This document shows, in pieces, positions 47,073 through 56,792 of a stretch of 64,000 bases of DNA. The notes below the pieces were generated by a model. It saw nothing but the letters and a program-made list of their open reading frames with translations. It was not told the DNA's origin and ran no database searches. Numbering within the stretch: the stretch's first letter is position 1; every line of letters begins with the position of its first letter. The position numbers and the translations under genes were made by a program. This DNA comes from Acinetobacter sp. WCHAc010034. Lineage in GTDB: Bacteria; Pseudomonadota; Gammaproteobacteria; Pseudomonadales; Moraxellaceae. Location of the stretch: contig NZ_CP032279.1 of NCBI RefSeq assembly GCF_001696615.3, positions 2,108,001 to 2,172,000 on the forward strand. Direction: 5' to 3'.

Positions 47073-47567
47073 ATGAATCTCCCTAAACAGCTTGCCTATG
47101 CGGCCGCCGCGCTTGCCTGCGCAGCCTCCATTCCCGCTTTCGCGCAGGAGCAGCAGGAGGCCGTGCGCCTGCCTGCGCTGACGGTTATGGCGGAACCGGA
47201 ATTGCGCCGGGAAACCGGCGCAGTTCCTTATCAGCAGGAAACCGCGCGGCGCAAAGCCCTGCAGCACCGCGTAATGCAGATTGAAAATGACGCGCAGTCC
47301 TTTATTGTCGACCCTGAAGTGGTGGCCAATCTGGATATCCTGCCGATGGAGCCGGCGCCGAACCTGTCCAGCCTGCCGCCTTCGCTGCAGCAGCATGTCT
47401 TGAATATCGCCAATGGCCTGCAGTCTTCAGACCCGCGCAACGGCCTGTATATCATGCTGCAGCCGTTCGGCATAGACCGCAATGCGGTGAATGTGCAGAT
47501 CAGCCGGGAGCAGATTAATATCGGCAGCATTGACCGCGCCTTGCCGGCTGTTCCGCCGCGCCAGTAA
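47073..47567 (+). CDS. Exported hypothetical protein
   Basis: This 164-aa protein has an N-terminal signal peptide (LAYAAAALACAASIPAFAQ, cleavage likely after AFA near residue 23). The mature part begins with a TonB-receptor-like phrase (RLPALTVMAEPELRRETG), but the protein is far too short for a receptor. No catalytic motif is seen. The ATG at 47073 gives a good signal peptide; a start seven codons upstream is less likely. Function unknown. Confidence 0.8.
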   Translation: MNLPKQLAYAAAALACAASIPAFAQEQQEAVRLPALTVMAEPELRRETGAVPYQQETARRKALQHRVMQIENDAQSFIVDPEVVANLDILPMEPAPNLSSLPPSLQQHVLNIANGLQSSDPRNGLYIMLQPFGIDRNAVNVQISREQINIGSIDRALPAVPPRQ

Positions 47568-47592
47568 GCTGCGCACAGCTTTAAATTCAAAA

Positions 47593-47620
47593 AACTCATG
47601 GCCGGCTCATGGGTTTTTTT
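47593..47620 (+). terminator. Terminator after the exported protein gene
   Basis: AACTCATG-GCCGGCT-CATGGGTT with G-T pairing is followed by a run of T residues. Confidence 0.8.
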
Positions 47621-47832
47621 ATGGCCTGAACGTGCCGGAGTTATCCGCAGAATCCGCGCAGGCGCATTTTGAATTCAAAAGTTTTTGATCTGAAATTTTT
47701 AAAATTTAAAAATGAATTCAAAGTCCGGCAATGCTTTGAATTTAAAAATTCCGCCTCTATATGTGCTGTACAAATATTCATCATTAAGCTGTTTTGAAGC
47801 TAAACTGTAAGAAACAGGATTCGGAGCGTTGT

Positions 47833-48582
47833 ATGCCGCGTATCTTTATTATTTTAGCCGCCGCTACTGCGGTTATTTTCGGCGCGATGTTTTACCAGTA
47901 CCGTGCGCAGCAGCAGGAACTGGGCCAGCTGCAGGCCTATCAGGCGGTTCTGCTGGAAAAAACTGAGCAGATTTTTCAGCAGGCCAAAGACCCTTCGCGG
48001 CCGATTAAAGTGGATACCGCCGACCCGCGCCTGCAGGGCGACTATCAGGTGATGGCGGATTTTGTGCTGAGCCAGATGATCCAGAGCGCGGAGGCGCGCA
48101 ATCAGTATATCCGCGAGCTGAAAGCGCTGGACTGGGACCGCTTTCTGGATATTGAGCGCCTGGCTGCCGATAAAAAGCAGAACTATCAAGCCACGCAGCA
48201 GATGCTGGAGCATGTGCACGCGGTGACCGATGCCTATGACATGAAAACCGCGGAGCTGGAGCGGAACAGCCTGAAGCGGGCGGAAAGCCTGCCGATTAAA
48301 AGCCGCTACCGCCAGCAGCTGGCGCAAAGCCTCAGGGACAGCCAGCGCAGCGATGAAGCGCATGCGCTGTTTGAGCTGGAAAAGCAGAGCCTGAGCAAGG
48401 CTGATGCCATCTTTGCCGTGCTGAAAAATAACCGCTGGGAAAAGCGCGGCAAGCTGTTCATGTTCTATGAAGATGAGCCGCTGAAGCAGTTCAATGCGCT
48501 GTATCAGGAAATTCTGGCGCTGAATAAGCAGATGAAGCGGGTGGCTGTGCAGAACCGGCAGGAGATTGCAGAAAAGCTGTAA
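47833..48582 (+). CDS. Single-pass membrane hypothetical protein with coiled-coil regions
   Basis: This 249-aa protein begins MPRIFIILAAATAVIFGAMF, a hydrophobic anchor or uncleaved signal. The rest is charged, helical and Gln-rich (QQQELGQLQAYQAVLLEKTE, KKQNYQATQQMLEHVHAV) with coiled-coil character. GGAG precedes the ATG at 47833; an in-frame start 13 codons earlier would place charged residues before the anchor. No domain recognised. It is probably anchored in the inner membrane with a periplasmic body. Confidence 0.8.
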   Translation: MPRIFIILAAATAVIFGAMFYQYRAQQQELGQLQAYQAVLLEKTEQIFQQAKDPSRPIKVDTADPRLQGDYQVMADFVLSQMIQSAEARNQYIRELKALDWDRFLDIERLAADKKQNYQATQQMLEHVHAVTDAYDMKTAELERNSLKRAESLPIKSRYRQQLAQSLRDSQRSDEAHALFELEKQSLSKADAIFAVLKNNRWEKRGKLFMFYEDEPLKQFNALYQEILALNKQMKRVAVQNRQEIAEKL

Positions 48583-48679
48583 AAGCGCGGAAAGGCCGGG
48601 ACTGTCATCAAGCTTTCAAAATTGCCTTTTAGAGTGGAGCTGCTGGGCAAATATCCGCTTCAATTGAGCAGGTGAAGTT

Positions 48680-48964
48680 ATGAAAGCAGTTCATGTCATA
48701 GATGATATTCAACGCGTATATGCGGAATTTTTAGAAAATAAGCATTACCCGAAACTGGAAAGCCTGAGCAATTGGGGCAAAAACCGGTTTTTCTTCAGTT
48801 CGTATTTCCGCCTGATTGAAGACTGGCACTATACCGAGCAGATTGTAATTGAGTTCAATCAGCATTTTTACAGCCTGGATACCGGCAGCGCGCCGGATTT
48901 CATGGACCGGGAAAAATATATGGCGTGGCTGCAGCATGAACTGCTGCATCAGTATGCCTGCTGA
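48680..48964 (+). CDS. Small hypothetical protein
   Basis: This 94-aa soluble protein is rich in aromatic residues (WGKNRFFFSSYFRLIEDWHY in the middle) with no motif I know. AGGTGA precedes the ATG. It ends at a bidirectional terminator shared with the Ala-rich protein gene. Function unknown. Confidence 0.7.
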   Translation: MKAVHVIDDIQRVYAEFLENKHYPKLESLSNWGKNRFFFSSYFRLIEDWHYTEQIVIEFNQHFYSLDTGSAPDFMDREKYMAWLQHELLHQYAC

Positions 48965-48979
48965 GCCGGCTGCAGATGC

Positions 48980-49010
48980 AAAAAAAGATGCCGGGAAAGG
49001 CATCTTTTTT
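48980..49010. terminator. Bidirectional terminator
   Basis: AAAAAAGATGCC-GGGAAA-GGCATCTTTTTT separates the convergent genes ending at 48964 and 49028. Confidence 0.92.
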
Positions 49011-49027
49011 ATGGCGCTTAGCCGGCA

Positions 49028-49465
49028 TTAAGCGGCTTTTTTCTTGAACCAGGAGAAGAAGGATTTTTTCTCAGCTTTCACTTCAGCTTCAGCCGCTTGC
49101 GCTTTTTCAGCGGCTGCGTCTTTTAGCGTTTCTGCATTTTCAGCCGCAGCGTCCATTGCTACTTCAGTTTTTTCAGCAGCCGCATCCACTGCAGCCTCAG
49201 TTTTTGCAGCGGCAGCATCCACAGCTTCCGAAGCTTGAGCGGCAGCTGCGTCTTTAGCTTCTGCAGTTTGAGCCGCAGCGGTTTTGGCAGCAGCGGCCGT
49301 TTGGCCTTTGGCTGCTTCAGCCGTTTTTACCGCATCAGCTTTTACCAGTTTGGCCTGCGCTTTTACAGCTTGCGCTTTAACCGCAGGCGCTGCCTGTTCA
49401 GCCGCCATAGCGGAAGCGGAGCCGGCAACTAAAGCAATGGATAAAGCTGTTTTCAGAGCGTTCAT
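49028..49465 (-). CDS. Exported Ala/Lys/Glu-rich LEA-like repeat protein
   Basis: This 145-aa low-complexity protein has a signal peptide (ALSIALVAGSASAMA, cleavage near residue 22). A long helical region follows, built of repeated AAAxKTEAAVDAAAEKTE-type units (about residues 40-125), like group 3 LEA proteins or apolipoprotein-like helices. It ends in a basic aromatic tail, SFFSWFKKKAA. AGGAT precedes the ATG. It may bind membranes or protect under stress; this is inference from composition. Gene has its own terminator and is monocistronic. Confidence 0.82.
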   Translation of the reverse strand: MNALKTALSIALVAGSASAMAAEQAAPAVKAQAVKAQAKLVKADAVKTAEAAKGQTAAAAKTAAAQTAEAKDAAAAQASEAVDAAAAKTEAAVDAAAEKTEVAMDAAAENAETLKDAAAEKAQAAEAEVKAEKKSFFSWFKKKAA

Positions 49466-49691
49466 GGATAAAATCCTAATATGTTGATAAAGAGAGGGAA
49501 TTGCTGTTTTATTTTAGTCTTTATTGGCAGCGTATTTTTGGCGGCGGCGGTTTATTGAACTGATATTGTGTGAATATTCCACCAAAATTACAGAGTGATA
49601 ACAGGATGTTGCGGGGTGTTACATTGGCTTCTTTGCGCTTTTTCCTAGGTGTTCTGCCCGCGCAGCTGCATGCGGGATGGATGGGCAGGCA

Positions 49692-49716
49692 TAAAAATCC
49701 CCGCATGCCGCGGGGA
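49692..49716 (-). terminator. Terminator after the lipoprotein gene
   Basis: ATCCCCGC-ATGCC-GCGGGGA is followed on the minus strand by TTTTTAT, 30 bp beyond the lipoprotein stop. Confidence 0.83.
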
Positions 49717-49745
49717 AATATTCAGGCATTGGATGCCAAAGGGCA

Positions 49746-50444
49746 TCAGTCAAAAATTTTATCGGCAGCCTGGAAAGGCAGGCTCACCACATCAATGGCG
49801 ACCGCAAACGGCAGCAGCACCAGCTTTTCCAAAGGGTTCATGCCGGATTTGGACTTATAGCTTTCTTCCTGATGGGTGTAAATGCTGACTTGATAAGGCT
49901 TGCTTAAGGCCTTCAATGAGGTCAGGTTGCTGGCCGCAGGGTAAACCACGCCGGCAAGCGGCACTTCAAAGCAGAAGCGCTGCGCCAGCATGCGTTCATC
50001 GCTGGAGCTTGAGCATTCCTTCGCGCCGTTTTCGATAAAGAATTCAAGGTCTTTCTTGCTGATGTCTTCTTTGAGCTTCACGTAGGACAGGGGAAGCGTG
50101 CCGGTGAAGTGGCCGTCATTTTTTTCCGAATAGAAGCTCAGGCGTTTGGTGACTTGAATGTTTTTCGGGTCCAGCTTGCCGATCAGGGTGACAAATTGAG
50201 CGCCGCCTTGAGTCAATACATAGCTTTTCTGCTGGCCAGCAATGACCAGGCTGTCTTTGGGCAAATTCGCCAAGGCTTGCGCCGGCTTGCCAAAGGCGAC
50301 CACCTGATCTTCAATCAAAGTGACCTGGCTGGTGCGGGTATAGGTTTTATTGTCTTTGGTCATCAGGGTTTTGGTGGCGCAGCCTGTGAATAGTGTCCCC
50401 ATGATCCCTAAGCAGATGATTGTTTTTAAAGGTGATGCAAACAT
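49746..50444 (-). CDS. Hypothetical outer-membrane-type lipoprotein
   Basis: This 232-aa protein has a lipobox, GTLFTGCATK, with the acylated Cys at residue 22. The residue after Cys is not Asp, so sorting to the outer membrane is expected. The C-terminus NPLEKLVLLPFAVAIDVVSL recalls small YceK-like lipoproteins, but the rest is not recognised. GGAG precedes the ATG. Function unknown. Confidence 0.85.
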   Translation of the reverse strand: MFASPLKTIICLGIMGTLFTGCATKTLMTKDNKTYTRTSQVTLIEDQVVAFGKPAQALANLPKDSLVIAGQQKSYVLTQGGAQFVTLIGKLDPKNIQVTKRLSFYSEKNDGHFTGTLPLSYVKLKEDISKKDLEFFIENGAKECSSSSDERMLAQRFCFEVPLAGVVYPAASNLTSLKALSKPYQVSIYTHQEESYKSKSGMNPLEKLVLLPFAVAIDVVSLPFQAADKIFD

Positions 50445-50714
50445 CGATTAACTCCGAATGATTTGAAATTTAGGCAAACTGAATTTTTATTGTCTTCAAG
50501 ACTAGCATTAAAATGTGCAAAAAGGCGTCAAAACCTGAAAGTTTAAAAAAGATGAAAAAGCGGCTTTTATGCATAGCGCTTTCCCCGTATCTGCTATTCC
50601 AAGAGATTGAATGAATGGATGTTCATTTGAGCGTGAACTGGCTATGATCATAAAAGCGCTTGATAAAAAAGTATGGACTGGCGGATACGCCGCAGCATGG
50701 TGGGAAATAGGCTG

Positions 50715-51581
50715 ATGCAAGACTTGATTTGTTATAAAGAACTTCCAGTGTGGACAGCGCAGAGCATTCCGCAAGGGTTTAAAAATCAGCACAATACCAA
50801 AGCGGGCACTTGGGCTAAGCTAAAGATTTATCAAGGGGAGCTGCATTTTGCCATGCTGGAAGAATCGGGCGACCTAAAATCTGAGCATATCTTTAGCCTT
50901 GAGCAGCAGCCACCGTTTATTCAGCCTCAAGCATGGCACAAGATTGTTTCGGCCAGCGATGACATAGAATGCCAGCTGCAATTTTACTGCACCCCGCAGG
51001 ATTATTTTTATAAGAAATATCAGCTTTCACCTACGCACTCGGAAATCTTGGCTGCTGCGCCGTATTTGCAAGGCGGCCGGGCTTTAGATGTCGGCTGCGG
51101 GCAGGGGCGTAATGCACTGTATTTAAATCAGCAGGGTTTTGAGGTCGATGCTTGGGATGTCAACGCAAACAGTTTGCAAAAGCTGCAGCAGATTATAGAT
51201 GCCGAAGGCATTGAAAAGATTCATCTGCAGCAGCGTGACCTCAATGCTGACCCAAGCATTACAGGCACATACGACTTTATTTGCTGTACGGTCGTGATGA
51301 TGTTTTTAGAAGCCCCAACGGTGAAGCCTTTGATTGCGCAGATGCAGCAAGCCACAAATGTAAATGGGTTTAACTTGATTGTCTGTGCGATGGATACCGA
51401 TGATATTCCTGCGCAGCCTGACTTTCCATTTGCTTTTAAAACAGGAGAGCTAAGCGCGCTGTACGAGGGCTGGAACATTGTGAAATACAATGAAGATGTC
51501 GGGGAGCTGCATCGGGTGGATGCAGAAGGAAAGCGGATTAAACAGCATTTTGCGACCTTGTTGGCGCAGCGGGTTTTATAA
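50715..51581 (+). CDS. tehB: SAM-dependent methyltransferase TehB with N-terminal DUF1971 domain
   Basis: This 288-aa protein has an N-terminal DUF1971/TehB-specific domain (LPVWTAQSIPQGFKNQHNTK, residues about 10-90) and a C-terminal class I methyltransferase with motif I GGRALDVGCGQGRNALYL (about 121-138). TehB confers tellurite resistance by methylation and may act on other oxyanions. ATG 50715 gives the family start; a frame open 14 codons earlier is rejected. The retron region begins just downstream, convergent. Confidence 0.9.
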   Translation: MQDLICYKELPVWTAQSIPQGFKNQHNTKAGTWAKLKIYQGELHFAMLEESGDLKSEHIFSLEQQPPFIQPQAWHKIVSASDDIECQLQFYCTPQDYFYKKYQLSPTHSEILAAAPYLQGGRALDVGCGQGRNALYLNQQGFEVDAWDVNANSLQKLQQIIDAEGIEKIHLQQRDLNADPSITGTYDFICCTVVMMFLEAPTVKPLIAQMQQATNVNGFNLIVCAMDTDDIPAQPDFPFAFKTGELSALYEGWNIVKYNEDVGELHRVDAEGKRIKQHFATLLAQRVL

Positions 51582-51598
51582 TTGTATGACTAGGTTAG

Positions 51599-52385
51599 TT
51601 ATTTTTTTAAATTTTTAGCTATTTGATAGAAGCTAAAACAAAGATATCTAAATTTACCTAAATATATTTTGTTGCCTAATGGTTTAATAATTCTGTGAAA
51701 GAAAATAAATTTTCCGTACTCACTTTTAGATTCTATCCCATCATTTGAAATGTTGAAGATCTTTCCATCAATTTTTTCATCGAGTAGATGTGATGAATAA
51801 AGATATTCAATTCCAGGGTAATGCCCTATGAGCTGAACCAAATACAGGTTTTTATACACATGTGCAGTTCTTATAGTATTTTTTAATAATTTTTTCTCTT
51901 TGTAATCTTTGGAATTTTTATTTGCACAATTAAAAACATTGTTTCCAGCTGGATCATTGTCCACAAAAATAATTGTTGGATATCTTGGGATATCTACTGA
52001 CTTATATATTTCTAAATAAATTTTAATAAAATGACATAAATCACCAGTACCTCCTGAAATTTTCAAAGGTTGGGAAAATGATTTTAAATGTTTTTCAAAG
52101 CTAATTAATTCAAAATTATCTTTTTTAAATAGTGTCGTATTTCTTAAGTAGTTGTAAATGTGTTGTGGGTCGGTTTTTCCCTCACAGATAATTTTAATTT
52201 TGGAGTGATGTACAAAATGAATGTGAAATAATAGCTCTATGTATGATTTACTAAAACCTTTTAAATTTTTGTAAATTTGTAATGGTTCTAAATCTTTATC
52301 AATTGCGTTAGTGTGGGAATAGTCAAGTTGCTTAATATTTTTAATATGATTCGCTATTCCAATTAATGATTTTTCACTAAAATCA
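51599..52385 (-). pseudogene. Retron RT-TOPRIM protein, C-terminal TOPRIM fragment
   Basis: This is the 3' part of the reverse transcriptase gene split by the IS at 52395-53432. The restored frame enters at IDFSEKSLIGIANHI. It contains a TOPRIM domain with the conserved Glu in KIICEGKTDPQHIYNYL and the DxD in TIIFVDNDPAGNNVF. TOPRIM domains cleave or bind nucleic acid with metal ions. In Ec67-type retrons this domain is fused to the RT and is thought to be the toxic effector. Without its N-terminal half and promoter it is probably silent. Confidence 0.88.
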
Positions 52386-52394
52386 ATACCCAAG

Positions 52395-53432
52395 GGCTTT
52401 GTTGCACAAACCTATCTGTAAAGGCTTTTTCAGCGATATAATTTTCAAATGAAGAAGCCTATACACAAAATCTATCGCACAACCAATTGGCCCGCATATA
52501 ACCGAGCACTCATGAGTCGCGGAAATATTGCCATTTGGTTTGATCCTGCTACGCAATGGTATGCTCCATCAAAAGGCAAACAAGGGCGAAATCAAACCTA
52601 CTCCGACGCAGCTATCCAATGCTGCTTAATGATTAAATCCTTATTCCGTCTATCTTTACGTATGGTCACTGGCTTTGTGCAAAGTCTGATTAAACTTTGT
52701 GGATTAAATTGGACCGCACCAGATTACAGTACGCTTTGCAGAAGACAAAAACATATTGATATTGCGATTAATTATCAAAAAAGCAGTGGTGGGCTTAACT
52801 TGCTGGTAGACTCTACCGGTCTAAAGTTTTTAGGTGAAGGTGAATGGAAAAGGAAGAAACATGGACCTGAATATCGTCGCCAATGGCGTAAACTTCATAT
52901 TGGTATAGATGCTGAAACCCTTCAAATACGCGCCATTCAACTCACTACAAATAATGTGAGTGATTCACAAGTGCTTGGTGATTTACTCGATCAGATTCCA
53001 CAAGATGAGCAGATTGACTCTGTTTATACCGATGGAGCTTATGACACCAAGCAATGCCGTCAGGTCATTGCAGATCGGCAAGCGCATGCGGTGATTCCAC
53101 CTAGAAAAAATGCGAAACCATGGAAAGATACAAAGATCAGCTCGCTAGCGCGAAATGAATTACTTCGAACAGTTAAACGTTTAGGCAGGACATTATGGAA
53201 AAAATGGTCCGGCTATCATTGCCGAAGTTTGGTCGAAACTAAGATGCATTGCATCAAATTATTGGGGGATAAACTCAGTGCAAGAAAATTTGATAGCCAA
53301 GTCAATGAAATTCATGCACGTGTAGCAGTCCTCAACAGATTTACGGAATTAGGTCGACCACTTACCCAAGTTACGCCTTAAATTTGGCTCAATTAGGGGG
53401 CTTTGTATTTCAAATCTTTGTGCAACAAAGCC
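52395..53432 (+). mobile_element. IS5-family (IS903-group-like) element, 1038 bp, with 9-bp target duplication
   Basis: The terminal inverted repeats are GGCTTTGTTGCACAAA and its complement TTTGTGCAACAAAGCC. The 9-bp direct repeat ATACCCAAG occurs at 52386-52394 and 53433-53441, the duplication length known for the IS903 group. One intact transposase gene fills the element. The match of the duplication is perfect, so the insertion is probably recent. Confidence 0.95.
52449..53381 (+). CDS. IS5-family transposase
   Basis: This 310-aa DDE transposase has the catalytic Asp residues in LLVDSTGLKF (about residue 118) and VYTDGAYDTKQC (about 195), and the Glu in SLVETKMHCIKLLG (about 271). The N-terminus KIYRTTNWPAYNRALMSRG is typical for the IS903/IS1031-like branch. 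It fills the IS, in the opposite direction to the retron gene it interrupts. Confidence 0.95.
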   Translation: MKKPIHKIYRTTNWPAYNRALMSRGNIAIWFDPATQWYAPSKGKQGRNQTYSDAAIQCCLMIKSLFRLSLRMVTGFVQSLIKLCGLNWTAPDYSTLCRRQKHIDIAINYQKSSGGLNLLVDSTGLKFLGEGEWKRKKHGPEYRRQWRKLHIGIDAETLQIRAIQLTTNNVSDSQVLGDLLDQIPQDEQIDSVYTDGAYDTKQCRQVIADRQAHAVIPPRKNAKPWKDTKISSLARNELLRTVKRLGRTLWKKWSGYHCRSLVETKMHCIKLLGDKLSARKFDSQVNEIHARVAVLNRFTELGRPLTQVTP

Positions 53433-54343
53433 ATACCCAAGGAATGATAGGCAGATCTTTCATATAACCCTGATTTACAATATTTATCTATCATTGCTCT
53501 TGTGTATTTATAATAGTTTTTATTAATGTTTGCCTTTTTATTAACTGTTAAGCCAGTAACTTGTTGCCTTTGGTATTGATCTCTAATTATAATTTTATCT
53601 TTGTTTATTTTAAATTGACATGAATTTATAGTGTTTATAAGAGTTTTATTTAGAGTCCAGATATTTCCATTTTTTTGAGCAATATCTTGTGGAATTGAAT
53701 TTGTAGTAAACGAAAAAGTTAGATCGTCAGAATATCTTGAGTAAATAAATTTTTTTCTTTTGGAAAGTTTGAATAAACGTTCATCTAAGATAGTACCTAA
53801 AAAGTTTGATATTATAGGTGAACAAGGACTACCTTGTGGAAGATAGCTATCATTTGTATTAGGATCTCTATAACAAGCGATCTGAGCGATAGCAATACAA
53901 ATATCATAATTTATTTTTAAGTTTTTGTTCTTATGAAAAAAACCTACAATTCGACTAAATGTTATGTTTGTAAAGAAATCTTCTAAATCTATATTGATGA
54001 CTAATTTTGATTTTGTATGTAATTTTGCATTTTCATGAAAACCATATTTTTGGTCGGAATCTTTTCGGTAACTATAACAAAGCTGAGTTTTTCGAAAGTT
54101 TATTTCATCAAATATATCATTTAATAACAAAGCTAATTTTTGCTGTATAAATTTTAATTGTTTATTTGGTGCTAAAATTTCTCTAGGGGAACCATTCTTT
54201 TTATATATAATTGCCTTCTTATAATTGTTATGAATTGGCTGAGAGTATAGTGTGAAACAGAGTAATTTATAATCAAGAATTAGTAAGTTAGCTAAATCCT
54301 GTCTATTTTGGCATTGTTTTAATAGTTGTAAATTTGAAGACAT
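53433..54343 (-). pseudogene. Retron reverse transcriptase, N-terminal RT fragment
   Basis: This fragment carries nearly the whole RT domain. INIDLEDFFTNI (about residues 117-128) holds the first catalytic Asp, LPQGSPCSP is at 168-176, YSRYSDDLTF has the YxDD box at 204-207, and VTGLTVNKKANI (about 264) matches the VTG motif characteristic of retron RTs. Translation now ends 40 bp inside the IS, giving 316 residues. With the IS removed the frame runs into the TOPRIM fragment for a 565-aa protein, close to the Ec67 RT (586 aa). A retron RNA-like region lies immediately upstream. The RT may still be made, without its effector domain. Confidence 0.9.
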
Positions 54344-54346
54344 ATT

Positions 54347-54541
54347 AATAAGCTATCTGTGAAAACTCTTATGGCGTATAACCTAAGCAATCTCCAAGAA
54401 AAGAAGAAAGCCTCAAATAAGTATAAAAAATTTCTATTAAGAAAAAATCTAAGAAGATAATAAATTTTAGCTCATTACCTGACCCTTAGAAATCAGATTG
54501 CGAAACACAATCCATGAATCTATTCACAGATAGCCTATTGA
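54347..54541 (-). ncRNA. Retron msr-msd template RNA (Ec67-like), upstream of the RT
   Basis: On the minus strand the segment opens with AGGCTATCTGTGAA (54536-54523) and closes with its complement TTCACAGATAGCTT (54363-54350) just before the RT start; 13 of 14 positions pair. This is the a1/a2 inverted repeat that bounds retron ncRNAs. Inside, GATTGTG-TTT-CGCAATC (about 54511-54495) is a stem with a TTT loop, similar to the GGTTGTG-AAT-CGCAACC stem of the Ec67 msr. The msd hairpin and the branching G are not certain from eye inspection. Confidence 0.75.
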
Positions 54542-54550
54542 AAATAATAT

Positions 54551-54582
54551 AAAAAATCCTCGCATAAAGCGAGGATTTTTTT
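54551..54582 (-). terminator. Terminator of the fadA 3'-end fragment
   Basis: AAATCCTCGC-ATAAA-GCGAGGATTT with flanking A and T runs. It is the diverged counterpart of the fadA terminator at 55560-55586. Confidence 0.88.
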
Positions 54583-54598
54583 ATATCTTAGTGTTTAA

Positions 54599-55442
<844 letters not shown>

Positions 55443-55559
55443 GATGAAACCTTATTGTTCTGTAGAAATCGGATCGTAGTTTGCTATGGCGCCTATTTCC
55501 GGCAAAGCGTTTTGCCGTTTGAATTTGTAATAAAATATTATGCAGCCGCCAGCTAATAA

Positions 55560-55586
55560 AAAATCCCCGCCAAAGCAGGGATTTTT
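55560..55586 (-). terminator. Terminator of fadBA
   Basis: AAATCCCCGC-CAAA-GCAGGGATTT with one mismatch is followed on the minus strand by T residues; it lies 22 bp beyond the fadA stop. Confidence 0.88.
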
Positions 55587-55607
55587 ATCTATCTCAGTGC
55601 TTAATCA

Positions 55608-56780
<1,173 letters not shown>

Positions 56781-56792
56781 TCACGTTGCTCC

